In this document: positions 1 to 6,694 of the stretch, one piece after another | Layout of the letters: every line of letters begins with the position of its first letter | Numbering within the stretch: the stretch's first letter is position 1 | Assembly: GCA_045578465.1 (NCBI GenBank) | Contig: JAZNKJ010000025.1 | Span: 1 to 21,490 of the forward strand | Reading direction: 5' to 3' | Source: SIG454 sp045578465 | GTDB taxonomy: Bacteria > Bacillota > Clostridia > Monoglobales > Monoglobaceae | Length of the DNA: 21,490 bases | Notes under the pieces: model-generated | Told to the model about the DNA's origin: nothing | The model's input: only the letters and a program-made list of their open reading frames with translations | Databases searched by the model: none | Translations under genes and position numbers: made by a program

Positions 1-30
1 AGGGCTCTTAAAGAAATGCAAAAATAATAT

Positions 31-378
31 GGGGGTGCAATGGTTTCGACGGGGACTTTGAAGTTTTGAGAGCGAGCCGTGGCGGACACCACGATAAAAG
101 TCCAAAATTAAATTAAACGCTAACAAAAATTTAGCTTACGCTGCCTAATTATGGCAGCAGTTTCTCCTCTTTCTACCGCAAAAAGAGATAGGAGCTTCAA
201 ACTAACGCGGTGAACTGAATCTGCAAAGCTTTGAGCATTTTTAGATTTTATGAAGCTACCTCTTTATAAGGCTTGTCTGTGAGGCTTTTAAAGAGGGAAA
301 TTTAACCACAGACTACGCTCGTAGCGCTTGGGATGGATAATTCTTCGGACACGGGTTCAATTCCCGTCACTTCCACCA
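31..378 (+). ncRNA. ssrA: Transfer-messenger RNA (tmRNA)
   Basis: This is a one-piece tmRNA that rescues stalled ribosomes by acting as alanyl-tRNA and then as a short message that tags the nascent protein for proteolysis. The 5' end GGGGGTG (31-37) pairs, with two G-U pairs, with CACTTCC (368-374), followed by the discriminator A375 and encoded CCA (376-378). The conserved GGTTTCGACGGGG block follows the acceptor strand, and a T-arm (ACGGG stem, TTCAATT loop) precedes the 3' acceptor strand. A tag frame lies at 119-148 and its stop codon sits in a GCTGCC/GGCAGC hairpin (140-145 with 153-158), as in other tmRNAs. It is the only plus-strand gene seen. The 30 bases upstream are too short to define its promoter. 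Confidence 0.97.
119..148 (+). other. tmRNA proteolysis-tag reading frame
   Basis: Reading from the resume codon GCT at 119 gives Ala-Asn-Lys-Asn-Leu-Ala-Tyr-Ala-Ala and then TAA (146-148). With the alanine carried by tmRNA itself the finished tag would be AANKNLAYAA. The frame is placed by analogy with the A-N-D/K start of other tags and by the stop codon lying in the helix just after it. The terminal Ala-Ala expected for recognition by ClpXP-type proteases is present, but the residue before it is Tyr instead of the more usual Leu. Confidence 0.85.
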
Positions 379-379
379 C

Positions 380-413
380 GTCGAAGCAAAGTTCGCTTTG
401 CTTCGACTTTTTT
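380..413 (+). terminator. Intrinsic terminator of ssrA
   Basis: A perfect 12-bp stem (380-391 with 396-407) closes a TTCG tetraloop and is followed by six T (408-413). It begins two bases after the encoded CCA, so it should end the tmRNA precursor. Confidence 0.9.
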
Positions 414-535
414 ATTCAAAAAAGTCATCCGCTCGCTTCCTTGCTTCTCCTTTTTCGCAAAAAGTCACGCTCGGCTCTCCTGTTCGGTTGTAAACGTCCT
501 CACGACGGTTCGCTGTCGCTACCAACTTTTTGCGA
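405..535. repeat. Repeat-like patch of related inverted words
   Basis: No gene is supported here. The stretch carries several copies of an AAAAAGTC-type word in both orientations: GAC+6T (405-413) facing 6A+GTC (418-426), a CTTTTT/AAAAAG hairpin (450-455 with 459-464), and an 11-base inverted repeat TCGCAAAAAGT (455-465) with ACTTTTTGCGA (525-535). GC-rich pieces with CGCTCG-like words lie between them. It may be a small extragenic repeat element placed between the two convergent terminators. Only a copy-number search of the genome could show whether it is repetitive. Confidence 0.35.
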
Positions 536-576
536 GTTTTAATTTTGACATATTATTAACACCTGCATCGAAAAAT

Positions 577-607
577 AAAAATGACCACCTTTTGGGTGGT
601 CATTTTT
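577..607 (-). terminator. Terminator of the nucleotidyltransferase/kinase unit
   Basis: A 13-bp stem (577-589 with 595-607) with a five-base loop is flanked by A-runs on the left, which become a T-run on the minus strand. It lies 9 bases past the kinase stop codon. The arms are also A/T-rich at both ends, so it could stop plus-strand transcripts as well. Confidence 0.85.
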
Positions 608-616
608 ATATGTATC

Positions 617-1708
617 TTATTTTGAATACTTAGCAACAATTTCCTTCATCTTGTCCATCTTGCTTTCCATATCTGCAACAAGCTTAAACTGTGTTCTTGC
701 GCGGTCAAGGTTGTGGCCTGGTCTATGGATTTTGAAGTAGTTATCTCCATCAAGATAATCGGCTAAGAATCTGATACCGCATTCCAGAGTTAAAAGTTTT
801 GCGGAGAACGCAAGCAATTCTACCTCAGCTGGTGTGATGCTGTCCCCTAATACTTCGAGGTATCCTCTTGTGTACTCTTCAAACAGATGTAAATCCATAT
901 TTACTTTATTAAGATCAGTTTCATCTTCGGCAGCTGTGCTTGCGCCAAATCTGATTGAATCACCGAAATCGTAAAGCATTGAGCCTGGCATAACAGTATC
1001 AAGGTCAATAACGCAAATTCCTTTTCCTGTTTCGTTATCAATCAAAACATTGTTGAGTTTTGTATCATTATGAGTAACTCTTAATGGAATTTCGTTGTTT
1101 TTAAGAGCGTTAACAATTATTCCAGCATCCTTTTCTCTTACCAAAGCAAAATCAATTTCAGCCTGAACTTCCCTGCATCTTCCTACTTTATCGGCAGCGA
1201 TTGCTTCTTTAAGTTGTCTGTATCTATCAACTGTATCGTGGAAATTAGGGATAGTTTCAAACAATTTATCTGCTGGGAAATCGCTTAATAGTCTCTGGAA
1301 GTTACCAAAAGCACGGGCAGATTCGTAAAATACCTGCGCATTTTCAACAGACTGATAACAAGTTACATCATCAACATACACATACATACGGAAAAAGCTT
1401 CCATCTTCTGTGGTATAATACTTCTTATCGTTATAGCTTGATACGAAAAATAGCATTTCTCGATACGGTTTTCCACCGCGTTCAAGAATTTTTTTATGCA
1501 AATGTTCTGAAACTTTTGCAACATTTTCGATAATGTTTTCGATATTTTTGAAAACATTGCCATTAATCCTCTGCAAAATATACTTCTCGTCGGTAGTCTC
1601 TATAAGATATGTATCGTTTATGTGCCCTTGTCCGTAAAGGGTGGCGGAGATAAAGTCACCTTTGGCTTGAAAATGATCATAAATTTGTTTGATTTCAAAG
1701 TCCTGCAT
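617..1708 (-). CDS. NahK-like sugar (N-acetylhexosamine) 1-kinase, APH-type fold
   Basis: This 363-aa protein belongs to the aminoglycoside phosphotransferase/choline kinase superfamily and resembles N-acetylhexosamine 1-kinase (NahK, about 360 aa), which phosphorylates GlcNAc or GalNAc at C1 with ATP. Visible motifs are a glycine-containing nucleotide loop GQGHINDTY (26-34), the catalytic-loop signature HNDTKLNN (213-220, D215 as likely catalytic base) and the metal-binding IDLDTVMPG (234-242). It is cytosolic, with no signal peptide. Its ATG lies inside the end of the upstream nucleotidyltransferase gene (14-base overlap), with GGAGGG as ribosome binding site, so the two are translationally coupled. 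Together they could turn a free sugar into a nucleotide sugar. The fold is clear. The exact sugar is inferred from family resemblance and the neighbour. Confidence 0.75.
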   Translation of the reverse strand: MQDFEIKQIYDHFQAKGDFISATLYGQGHINDTYLIETTDEKYILQRINGNVFKNIENIIENVAKVSEHLHKKILERGGKPYREMLFFVSSYNDKKYYTTEDGSFFRMYVYVDDVTCYQSVENAQVFYESARAFGNFQRLLSDFPADKLFETIPNFHDTVDRYRQLKEAIAADKVGRCREVQAEIDFALVREKDAGIIVNALKNNEIPLRVTHNDTKLNNVLIDNETGKGICVIDLDTVMPGSMLYDFGDSIRFGASTAAEDETDLNKVNMDLHLFEEYTRGYLEVLGDSITPAEVELLAFSAKLLTLECGIRFLADYLDGDNYFKIHRPGHNLDRARTQFKLVADMESKMDKMKEIVAKYSK

Positions 1709-2552
1709 AATGTCCCTCCGAAATCATTTTTTTCATAGCTTCTTTAACCGCTACTATGTCTTCTTTATATGTCATGCCATACCATTTATCTCTACAATTG
1801 AACACCTTAACTGTGGCTTCGTTTGCCTGAATACATTCATCAACCACTAAAGGTATGAAGAATTCATCTTTTAATGGGTTAGAAAGATTTTTCTTGAATT
1901 TTTCAAATTTTTCTTCTAAGACATTAAAGATATCAGTTGTAAAGCCCCATAAATTCATGGAAACAACAGTATCTTCAGGAAGCGGAGTCCATGTTTCTTC
2001 ATCCTCGGTGTATTTAAAATCTTTGATTTTCGTTCTTTCAGTAATAGTTTTAAGATAGCCATTTTCGATTTCGCAAACACCTCTGGCAACAGTTCCGTTT
2101 TCAGTAAGAGTGTTTTTGAGGTCAAAAGCAACCATTGCCCAATCCATACCTTTTGAATTTACAAGGAAGTTATAAAGGTCTGTGTACGCATTTTTGCCGT
2201 AATAATCGTCTGCATTGATTACTGCAAATGGTTCGTTTATTTTGTCCTTACAACATAAAATAGCATGTCCTGTGCCCCAAGGCTTTGTTCTGCCGTCAGG
2301 AAGAGAATTCCTTTCCTGGAAAACATAATCGACTTCTATACCGGTTATTTTATCCCCGACAATTCTCTTGAAGTCATCATACATTTCTTCCTTAATAACA
2401 AAGACAACCTTGTCAAAACCTGCGTTTTTAGCGTCATGCACGGAAAAGTCCAATAAAACTGAGCCTTTTTCAGAAATCGGTTCCATTTGTTTAAGTCCGC
2501 CGAAACGGCTTCCCATACCAGCTGCAAGAGCCACTAATGTTGCTTTTCCCAT
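1695..2552 (-). CDS. Sugar-1-phosphate nucleotidyltransferase
   Basis: This 285-aa protein is of the NTP_transferase (GalU/GlmU-N/RmlA-like) family, which joins a sugar 1-phosphate to an NTP to make a nucleotide sugar and pyrophosphate. The N-terminal signature LAAGMGSRFGGLKQ (9-22) carries the GxGxR loop and the basic residue contacting the NTP. PWGTGHA (91-97) and NADD (113-116, metal-binding Asp) complete the active site. There is no left-handed beta-helix acetyltransferase domain, so it is not a full GlmU. The start ATG has GGAGG just upstream. It is first gene of a pair with the NahK-like kinase, which would supply its substrate. A UDP-HexNAc product is the simplest inference, but base and sugar specificity cannot be read from sequence. 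Confidence 0.8.
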   Translation of the reverse strand: MGKATLVALAAGMGSRFGGLKQMEPISEKGSVLLDFSVHDAKNAGFDKVVFVIKEEMYDDFKRIVGDKITGIEVDYVFQERNSLPDGRTKPWGTGHAILCCKDKINEPFAVINADDYYGKNAYTDLYNFLVNSKGMDWAMVAFDLKNTLTENGTVARGVCEIENGYLKTITERTKIKDFKYTEDEETWTPLPEDTVVSMNLWGFTTDIFNVLEEKFEKFKKNLSNPLKDEFFIPLVVDECIQANEATVKVFNCRDKWYGMTYKEDIVAVKEAMKKMISEGHYAGL

Positions 2553-2574
2553 AATAATCCTCCGTATTTTTTGA

Positions 2575-2602
2575 ATTATTCAGCTAAAAATCTTATTGTC
2601 AA
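2575..2602 (-). promoter_or_regulatory. Sigma-A-type promoter for the nucleotidyltransferase/kinase unit
   Basis: On the minus strand a perfect TTGACA (2597-2602) is followed after 16 bases by AATAAT (2575-2580), 23 bases before the nucleotidyltransferase ATG. It lies just past the tRNA-Asn hairpin, so the pair is transcribed independently. Confidence 0.6.
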
Positions 2603-2618
2603 AATATGTTTATATAAC

Positions 2619-2654
2619 ATTTAAAAGGGCAGCAGATACGCCACCCTTTTAAAT
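2619..2654 (-). terminator. Hairpin after tRNA-Asn, probable terminator
   Basis: An 11-bp inverted repeat (2619-2629 with 2644-2654, AAAAGGG/CCCTTTT core) starts right after the encoded CCA. The descending arm ends in TTTTAAAT on the minus strand, so the T-run is part of the stem and termination may be leaky. Confidence 0.6.
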
Positions 2655-2655
2655 A

Positions 2656-2731
2656 TGGCTCCCCCTGTTGGACTCGAACCAACGACCCTGCGGTTAACAG
2701 CCGCATGCTCTACCGACTGAGCTAAGGAGGA
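2656..2731 (-). tRNA. tRNA-Asn (GTT anticodon)
   Basis: The 76-base minus-strand sequence folds as a standard tRNA: acceptor TCCTCCT paired to AGGGGGA, D-arm with AGCTCAGTCGGTAGAGC, anticodon loop CTGTTAA giving anticodon GTT, T-arm with GGTTCGAGTCC, discriminator G and encoded CCA (2656-2658). It decodes AAC and AAU. It follows ytxC by 29 bases but has its own promoter. Confidence 0.97.
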
Positions 2732-2746
2732 ATATCTTACTAGATA

Positions 2747-2774
2747 ATTATACTATATTTTTACAAATTGTCAA
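2747..2774 (-). promoter_or_regulatory. Consensus promoter of tRNA-Asn, overlapping the end of ytxC
   Basis: On the minus strand TTGACA (2769-2774) and TATAAT (2747-2752) match both consensus hexamers exactly, with a 16-base spacer. The start site would lie near 2740, just before the tRNA 5' end at 2731. The -35 box is formed by the last codons of ytxC (Leu-Asp-Asn-Leu-stop). Confidence 0.85.
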
Positions 2775-3501
2775 GTCTATTCCTGTCGAATACTGCGAAT
2801 GGTTCGCAATTTTCATAAAATTTAATCCCTTCCCCGAATATAGAAATTACGGTTTTTATGAGATCTTTGTTTTTATTTTTCTCAGGATAGTGCCAGATTA
2901 TTTTCTTTGGATTACATAAAATTAAAATCGTAAGAAGCTTGTCGCTCTCACTTAGATTTTCGTCAACAATAAAGGTGTCTTCAAGCAGAGCGGTTATATC
3001 CTCTCCTTTATCGTCGACATAAATGTGCTTACTGCTTTTCGTGAAAATATTCAAGGTGTTAATAAAGCTTTCCTGATATATAAGGTATTCTTTTATAAGA
3101 TTTATAAATTCTTCATATTCTTTTTCAACCAGATATTTTTCTATTATGTCGTCAATGGTGTTTTTGAGATATTTTTTATAATTTTGTAAACGAAATCTTG
3201 CAAAACCGATTAAATTGAGGTTTTTATTTTCCTTTAAATACTCATCCGTTGCAGTTTTTACGGCATAGAAGCGTTGCCCTCTGCTTGCCCTTAAACGGTC
3301 ATTTGTTTTAATAAGGATAATGTTTCTATCAGATTTTGAAAAACCTTCATAGTTTTTTTCAAATATTTCAGCCACCAAATCTTTTTCAAGATTATCAACT
3401 ACCCATCCTGCAACAATATCCCCGATTTCTTCCCTTTTAATATTATCGGAAATTTTGGAAGTGTTATAGATTCTTATGTCATCAATTTTATGTTCAATCA
3501 T
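2761..3501 (-). CDS. ytxC: YtxC-family putative sporulation protein
   Basis: This protein of about 246 aa resembles the YtxC family, described as a putative sporulation protein in Bacillus and Clostridia with no known biochemical role. The clearest family feature is the C-terminal part, with a hydrophobic segment LLTILILCNPKKIIWHY followed by a conserved-looking tail ending in a Cys-Glu-Pro-Phe patch. The middle is rich in Lys, Glu, Ile and Tyr and looks alpha-helical. No signal peptide or catalytic motif is seen. The ATG at 3501 was chosen because GGAGGTG lies 7 bases before it; a GTG at 3513 falls inside that ribosome binding site. The gene is 53 bases behind DUF6873 and could share its transcript. 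Identification rests on overall resemblance. Confidence 0.65.
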   Translation of the reverse strand: MIEHKIDDIRIYNTSKISDNIKREEIGDIVAGWVVDNLEKDLVAEIFEKNYEGFSKSDRNIILIKTNDRLRASRGQRFYAVKTATDEYLKENKNLNLIGFARFRLQNYKKYLKNTIDDIIEKYLVEKEYEEFINLIKEYLIYQESFINTLNIFTKSSKHIYVDDKGEDITALLEDTFIVDENLSESDKLLTILILCNPKKIIWHYPEKNKNKDLIKTVISIFGEGIKFYENCEPFAVFDRNRLDNL

Positions 3502-3554
3502 ATAAAATAACACCTCCGAAAGTATATAGAATAGTATTACTTCACAGTAAAAAA

Positions 3555-4250
3555 TTATTCAAAATAAAGTATACTTCCGTAATCGGTTAATTCTTCCTTA
3601 TCAATTACAATAATTTCTGTATTATTTGACTTAAAGAAGCTTTTTATCTGATTAAATATTGTTTTATTTTTTATTTCGCCACAAAAGAGAATTTTATCTC
3701 TAAAACTTCCGCTTGCCCCACCAATGAAACCGTAATCAAAACCTTCAAGACGGACGCTTCCAGCAGGGATTTTTAATGTTTTTATGCCATTTTCGTTTAA
3801 CGCACAGTAAATCCCTTCATCTTCTGTAACAGCAAACTTACCGTCAGTACAAATATTGCACTTTGTATAACCCTGTTTTACATTTATTATTGTAAAACCT
3901 TTTTCGATATAATAATTCAGTATATTTTCATCTACGGTCTTTTCGTTTAAGATAACACATTTTCCAATTCTAGCTACATTGTATGCAACATCCCCCGGAT
4001 ATGTACCATCCAAAGATCGTGCACCTTCTTTTAACTCTATAAAGAAAGGCAAAGTGTTTTTGTAATAATCAAAGAGCTCCGGTGGAACAAAAGCAGTTCT
4101 GGAATCAACAAAATGGATTTGAATATCCGGATGAGTGTTTACCGGAAAGTATATTTTATCATAATTTTGCGAAAAATATATTTCAGAGTCAATTTTTCTA
4201 AGATAATCAATACAACTCCGCCTCATATTTCTATCAATAATAAATGGCAT
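3555..4250 (-). CDS. DUF6873-like protein, possible GME-fold (guanidino-modifying enzyme) relative
   Basis: This 231-aa cytosolic protein resembles a conserved Clostridial family (DUF6873) thought to have the GME fold of arginine deiminases and dimethylargininases. Noticeable patches are THPDIQIHFVD (39-49), GTYPGDVAYNVARIGKC (82-98), KQGYTKCNIC (125-134) with an acidic VTEDEGI (141-147) and GFIGGASG (174-181). These look like the repeated beta-beta-alpha-beta blades of that fold. A complete Cys-His-Glu catalytic set cannot be placed with confidence, so activity is unproven. AAGGTG serves as ribosome binding site 6 bases before the ATG. The gene leads a possible unit with ytxC. The family assignment is from memory of motif spacing. 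Confidence 0.5.
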   Translation of the reverse strand: MPFIIDRNMRRSCIDYLRKIDSEIYFSQNYDKIYFPVNTHPDIQIHFVDSRTAFVPPELFDYYKNTLPFFIELKEGARSLDGTYPGDVAYNVARIGKCVILNEKTVDENILNYYIEKGFTIINVKQGYTKCNICTDGKFAVTEDEGIYCALNENGIKTLKIPAGSVRLEGFDYGFIGGASGSFRDKILFCGEIKNKTIFNQIKSFFKSNNTEIIVIDKEELTDYGSILYFE

Positions 4251-4308
4251 TTTTTCACCTTTTTTGTAACATTTTAAATTTATTTGCTTATAATAAACTA
4301 TAAGCTAT

Positions 4309-4338
4309 CAACCCGGGATATATTTAATATCCAGGTTG
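4309..4338. other. Imperfect hairpin upstream of the DUF6873 gene
   Basis: CAACC (4309-4313) and GGATA (4316-4320) pair with TATCC (4328-4332) and GGTTG (4334-4338), with an unpaired CG/A between. No T-run follows. It lies about 60 bases upstream of the DUF6873 start and could be a regulator site or part of the uvrC 3' end. Confidence 0.35.
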
Positions 4339-4351
4339 TTTATATAAATTG

Positions 4352-4391
4352 TTCGTGCAGCGTTTTTTCAATCGAAAAGCCGTTGCACGAA
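4352..4391 (-). terminator. Hairpin after uvrC, weak terminator
   Basis: An 11-bp stem with one G-U pair (4352-4362 with 4381-4391) plus inner A/T pairing begins one base past the uvrC stop. On the minus strand it is followed by CAATTTATATAAAC instead of a clean T-run, so termination strength is uncertain. Confidence 0.5.
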
Positions 4392-4392
4392 T

Positions 4393-6252
4393 TTATTTAT
4401 GAAAATAATTGTAAACCTGTATTGCGGACTTTTTATCCAAAACCATTTGGAGAGTGTTTAAATCCGCATCTTTTATTTTATCCGCACTTTTAAAATACAT
4501 AAGAAGCTTCTTCCTCTTTTGCGGACCAACGCCCGCGATGTTTTCAAGAGCAGATTTTGCCATATTCTTTTCATGTTTGTTTCGGAAGGTTCTTATTGCA
4601 AAATCGTGGACCTCGTCCTGCATACAAGCCAGGAATTTGAACAGTTCTCCATCTTTTTGAAGTAAAATCTCTTCTTTTTCGTCAGTTAATCCTCTGGTTT
4701 TGTGTTTATCATTTTTAACAATACCAAATACAGGAATTTCTTCGTTTAGATCTTTTAAAATCTCTTTGACAGAGGCAACATGACCTTTGCCGCCATCAAG
4801 AAGAATCAGGTCAGGAAGTGGTAAAAATTTCTCTTTCCCTTTAATAAGCTCGCCGGTGGCAAGAGCCTCTTCCTCTTTGTAGGCTTCTAAAAAGCGCCTT
4901 TGGATAACTTCTTGCATACTCTTATAGTCGTCCGCGCCTGCAACAGTCTTTATGTTGAATTTTCTATACGCTTTTCTTAAAGGTTTTGCGTTTTGATAAA
5001 CAATCTGTGCACCAACACTGTCGCTCCCTGAAATATTTGATATATCATAGCTTTCAATTCTATAAGGAATAACATCTAATTTTAAGAGATTATGAAGCTC
5101 GGATAAGATTCTATTTCCGTCAGAATTTTCTTTGTCACGCTTAAATTTATGGATTTTATAAGATTCCTCAGCGTTTTTAGAAACCATTTCTAAAAGACGA
5201 AGCTTTTCTCCTCGTTTCGGAACAACCAAATGAACTCTATGTCCGGAATTATTACTTAACCAGTTTTCAATATCTTCCATTTCTTCAAATTCCTCAGGGA
5301 TTATAATCTCTTTTGGTAAATTGGTAGAGGCGTAATAAAACTGTTTGATAAACGCCTCTATGATTTCTTTCGGCGTGTTATTATTTCTTTCAAGAACAAA
5401 GTTTTCAGTGCCGATAACCTTTCCCTCTCTGATATAAAAGATTTGAATGCAACTCTCTGTATCGCTTAAATAGATACCGAAGACATCTCTTGAATTCTCT
5501 TTAGCAGAGCTTATCTTTTGTTTTTCACTAAGAGCGGTAATACTTTTGATTTTATCACGATAGGATGCTGCTTTTTCGTATTCCATATTCTTGGAGGCGT
5601 TTCGCATCTTCTCTTCTAAAAGGTCTAAAATTTCTTTGTAATTGCCCTTTAAAACATCTTCTATTCTGCTGAATGTTTCTCTGTATTCCTCTTTTGATAT
5701 AAGATTCGCGCAAGGGGCGCTACACTGTTTAAGATGATGCAAAAGACACGGTCTTTCCTTTCCGATATCTCTCGGAAGAACCTTTTTACAGCTCCGGACC
5801 ATAAAGATTTTTTTGATAACATCAAGGGTGTCTCTTACCATAAAACCACTCATATAAGGACCAAAATAAAGACTCCCGTCCTTTACAACCCGTCGGGTCA
5901 TTATAATTCGCGGATAATCTTCATTCATAGTGATTTTTATATATGGGAACTGCTTATCATCCTTTAATAAAATATTGTATTTAGGGCGATATTTTTTAAT
6001 TAAATTACATTCAAGAGCAAGGGCTTCTGCCTCAGTATCTGTCAAAATGTAGTCAAAATCTTCAATTTTTTCTACCATTGCAACGGTTTTAGGAGAATGA
6101 TTGGCAGTTTTCTGAAAATACTGGCTGACGCGATTTTTCAAAACCTTGCTTTTTCCAACATAAATAATACCCCCTTCAGAGTCTTTCATTAGATAAACTC
6201 CGGGAGTTAAAGGCAGATTTTTCAATTTTTCAGTAATTTTACTTGATGCCAT
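4393..6252 (-). CDS. uvrC: UvrABC excinuclease subunit C
   Basis: This 619-aa protein is full length for UvrC, which makes both incisions around a DNA lesion during nucleotide excision repair after UvrA/UvrB loading. In order it shows the GIY-YIG nuclease domain (GVY at 18-20, IYVGK at 30-34, R41) for the 3' cut, a UVR helical motif near 208-242 that binds UvrB, the RNase H-like C-terminal nuclease (SYDISNISG and LPDLILLDGGKG carrying catalytic Asp residues) for the 5' cut, and a terminal helix-hairpin-helix DNA-binding region (NIAGVGPQKRKKLL). AAGGAG precedes the ATG. It lies behind the ptsH terminator with no promoter that I can see, so it may depend on readthrough. Confidence 0.97.
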   Translation of the reverse strand: MASSKITEKLKNLPLTPGVYLMKDSEGGIIYVGKSKVLKNRVSQYFQKTANHSPKTVAMVEKIEDFDYILTDTEAEALALECNLIKKYRPKYNILLKDDKQFPYIKITMNEDYPRIIMTRRVVKDGSLYFGPYMSGFMVRDTLDVIKKIFMVRSCKKVLPRDIGKERPCLLHHLKQCSAPCANLISKEEYRETFSRIEDVLKGNYKEILDLLEEKMRNASKNMEYEKAASYRDKIKSITALSEKQKISSAKENSRDVFGIYLSDTESCIQIFYIREGKVIGTENFVLERNNNTPKEIIEAFIKQFYYASTNLPKEIIIPEEFEEMEDIENWLSNNSGHRVHLVVPKRGEKLRLLEMVSKNAEESYKIHKFKRDKENSDGNRILSELHNLLKLDVIPYRIESYDISNISGSDSVGAQIVYQNAKPLRKAYRKFNIKTVAGADDYKSMQEVIQRRFLEAYKEEEALATGELIKGKEKFLPLPDLILLDGGKGHVASVKEILKDLNEEIPVFGIVKNDKHKTRGLTDEKEEILLQKDGELFKFLACMQDEVHDFAIRTFRNKHEKNMAKSALENIAGVGPQKRKKLLMYFKSADKIKDADLNTLQMVLDKKSAIQVYNYFHK

Positions 6253-6266
6253 AGTTAAATCTCCTT

Positions 6267-6300
6267 AAAAGTAAAATATGCCTTACATTTGTAAGGCATA
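6267..6300 (-). terminator. Terminator of ptsH
   Basis: A perfect 10-bp stem TATGCCTTAC/GTAAGGCATA (6277-6286 with 6291-6300) with a four-base loop is followed on the minus strand by TTTTACTTTT. It separates ptsH from uvrC. Confidence 0.75.
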
Positions 6301-6315
6301 CACGGAAAATCAATA

Positions 6316-6576
6316 TTAAGAAAAATCAGAAGAAATGAGTTCAATAAGGCTGTTAACCGCCTCTTCTTCATCAGGACCATCTGCAGAAATCGTAATGCTG
6401 ACTCCCTTTGTAACCCCCAACGATAAAACACCCAAAAGGCTCTTTGCGTTAGCTTTTCGTTCATCTCTTTCAATCCAAATGCTTGATTTATATTCATTAG
6501 CCTTTTGAATGAAGAAAGTTGCGGGTCTGGCATGAAGGCCAACCTGATTCTGAACAACTACTTCTTTAAGAAACAT
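6316..6576 (-). CDS. ptsH: HPr phosphocarrier protein
   Basis: This 86-aa protein is the usual HPr size. HPr accepts phosphate from enzyme I of the sugar phosphotransferase system and passes it to the enzyme IIA components. The active-site histidine is exactly at residue 15 (GLHARPAT), and the regulatory serine is exactly at 46 (NAKSLLGVLSLG), the site used by HPr kinase in Firmicutes to form the CcpA co-repressor. His15 argues against Crh, where it is Gln. GGAGAGG lies before the ATG. The gene has its own promoter and terminator, and no enzyme I gene is next to it, unlike the common ptsHI pair. It could also serve a regulatory role. Confidence 0.93.
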   Translation of the reverse strand: MFLKEVVVQNQVGLHARPATFFIQKANEYKSSIWIERDERKANAKSLLGVLSLGVTKGVSITISADGPDEEEAVNSLIELISSDFS

Positions 6577-6629
6577 ACTACCTCTCCTTTAAGCTTTTTA
6601 AAGCTTCTCTTCGTTAAACACTTATATAT

Positions 6630-6658
6630 AGAATACCCTAAATTTCTTCATATGTCAA
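6630..6658 (-). promoter_or_regulatory. Sigma-A-type promoter of ptsH
   Basis: On the minus strand TTGACA (6653-6658) and TATTCT (6630-6635) are separated by exactly 17 bases. The box lies 36 bases past the stop of the pseudouridine synthase gene and gives a leader of about 45 bases before the ptsH ATG. Confidence 0.75.
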
Positions 6659-6694
6659 CAGTTTTTTTGATTTTTATACTACATAATGGGCAAT

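Noticed and set aside
328..633. Open frames on the plus strand across the end of the tmRNA and the following patch
   Set aside because: They start inside the tmRNA acceptor region, cross its terminator, have no ribosome binding site and show no protein-like pattern.
6255..6557. 100-aa minus-strand frame overlapping ptsH
   Set aside because: It is a shifted frame of ptsH, which has exact His15 and Ser46 motifs, and it runs through the terminator.
6316..6576. Crh instead of HPr
   Set aside because: Crh lacks the phosphorylatable histidine at position 15; here it is present.
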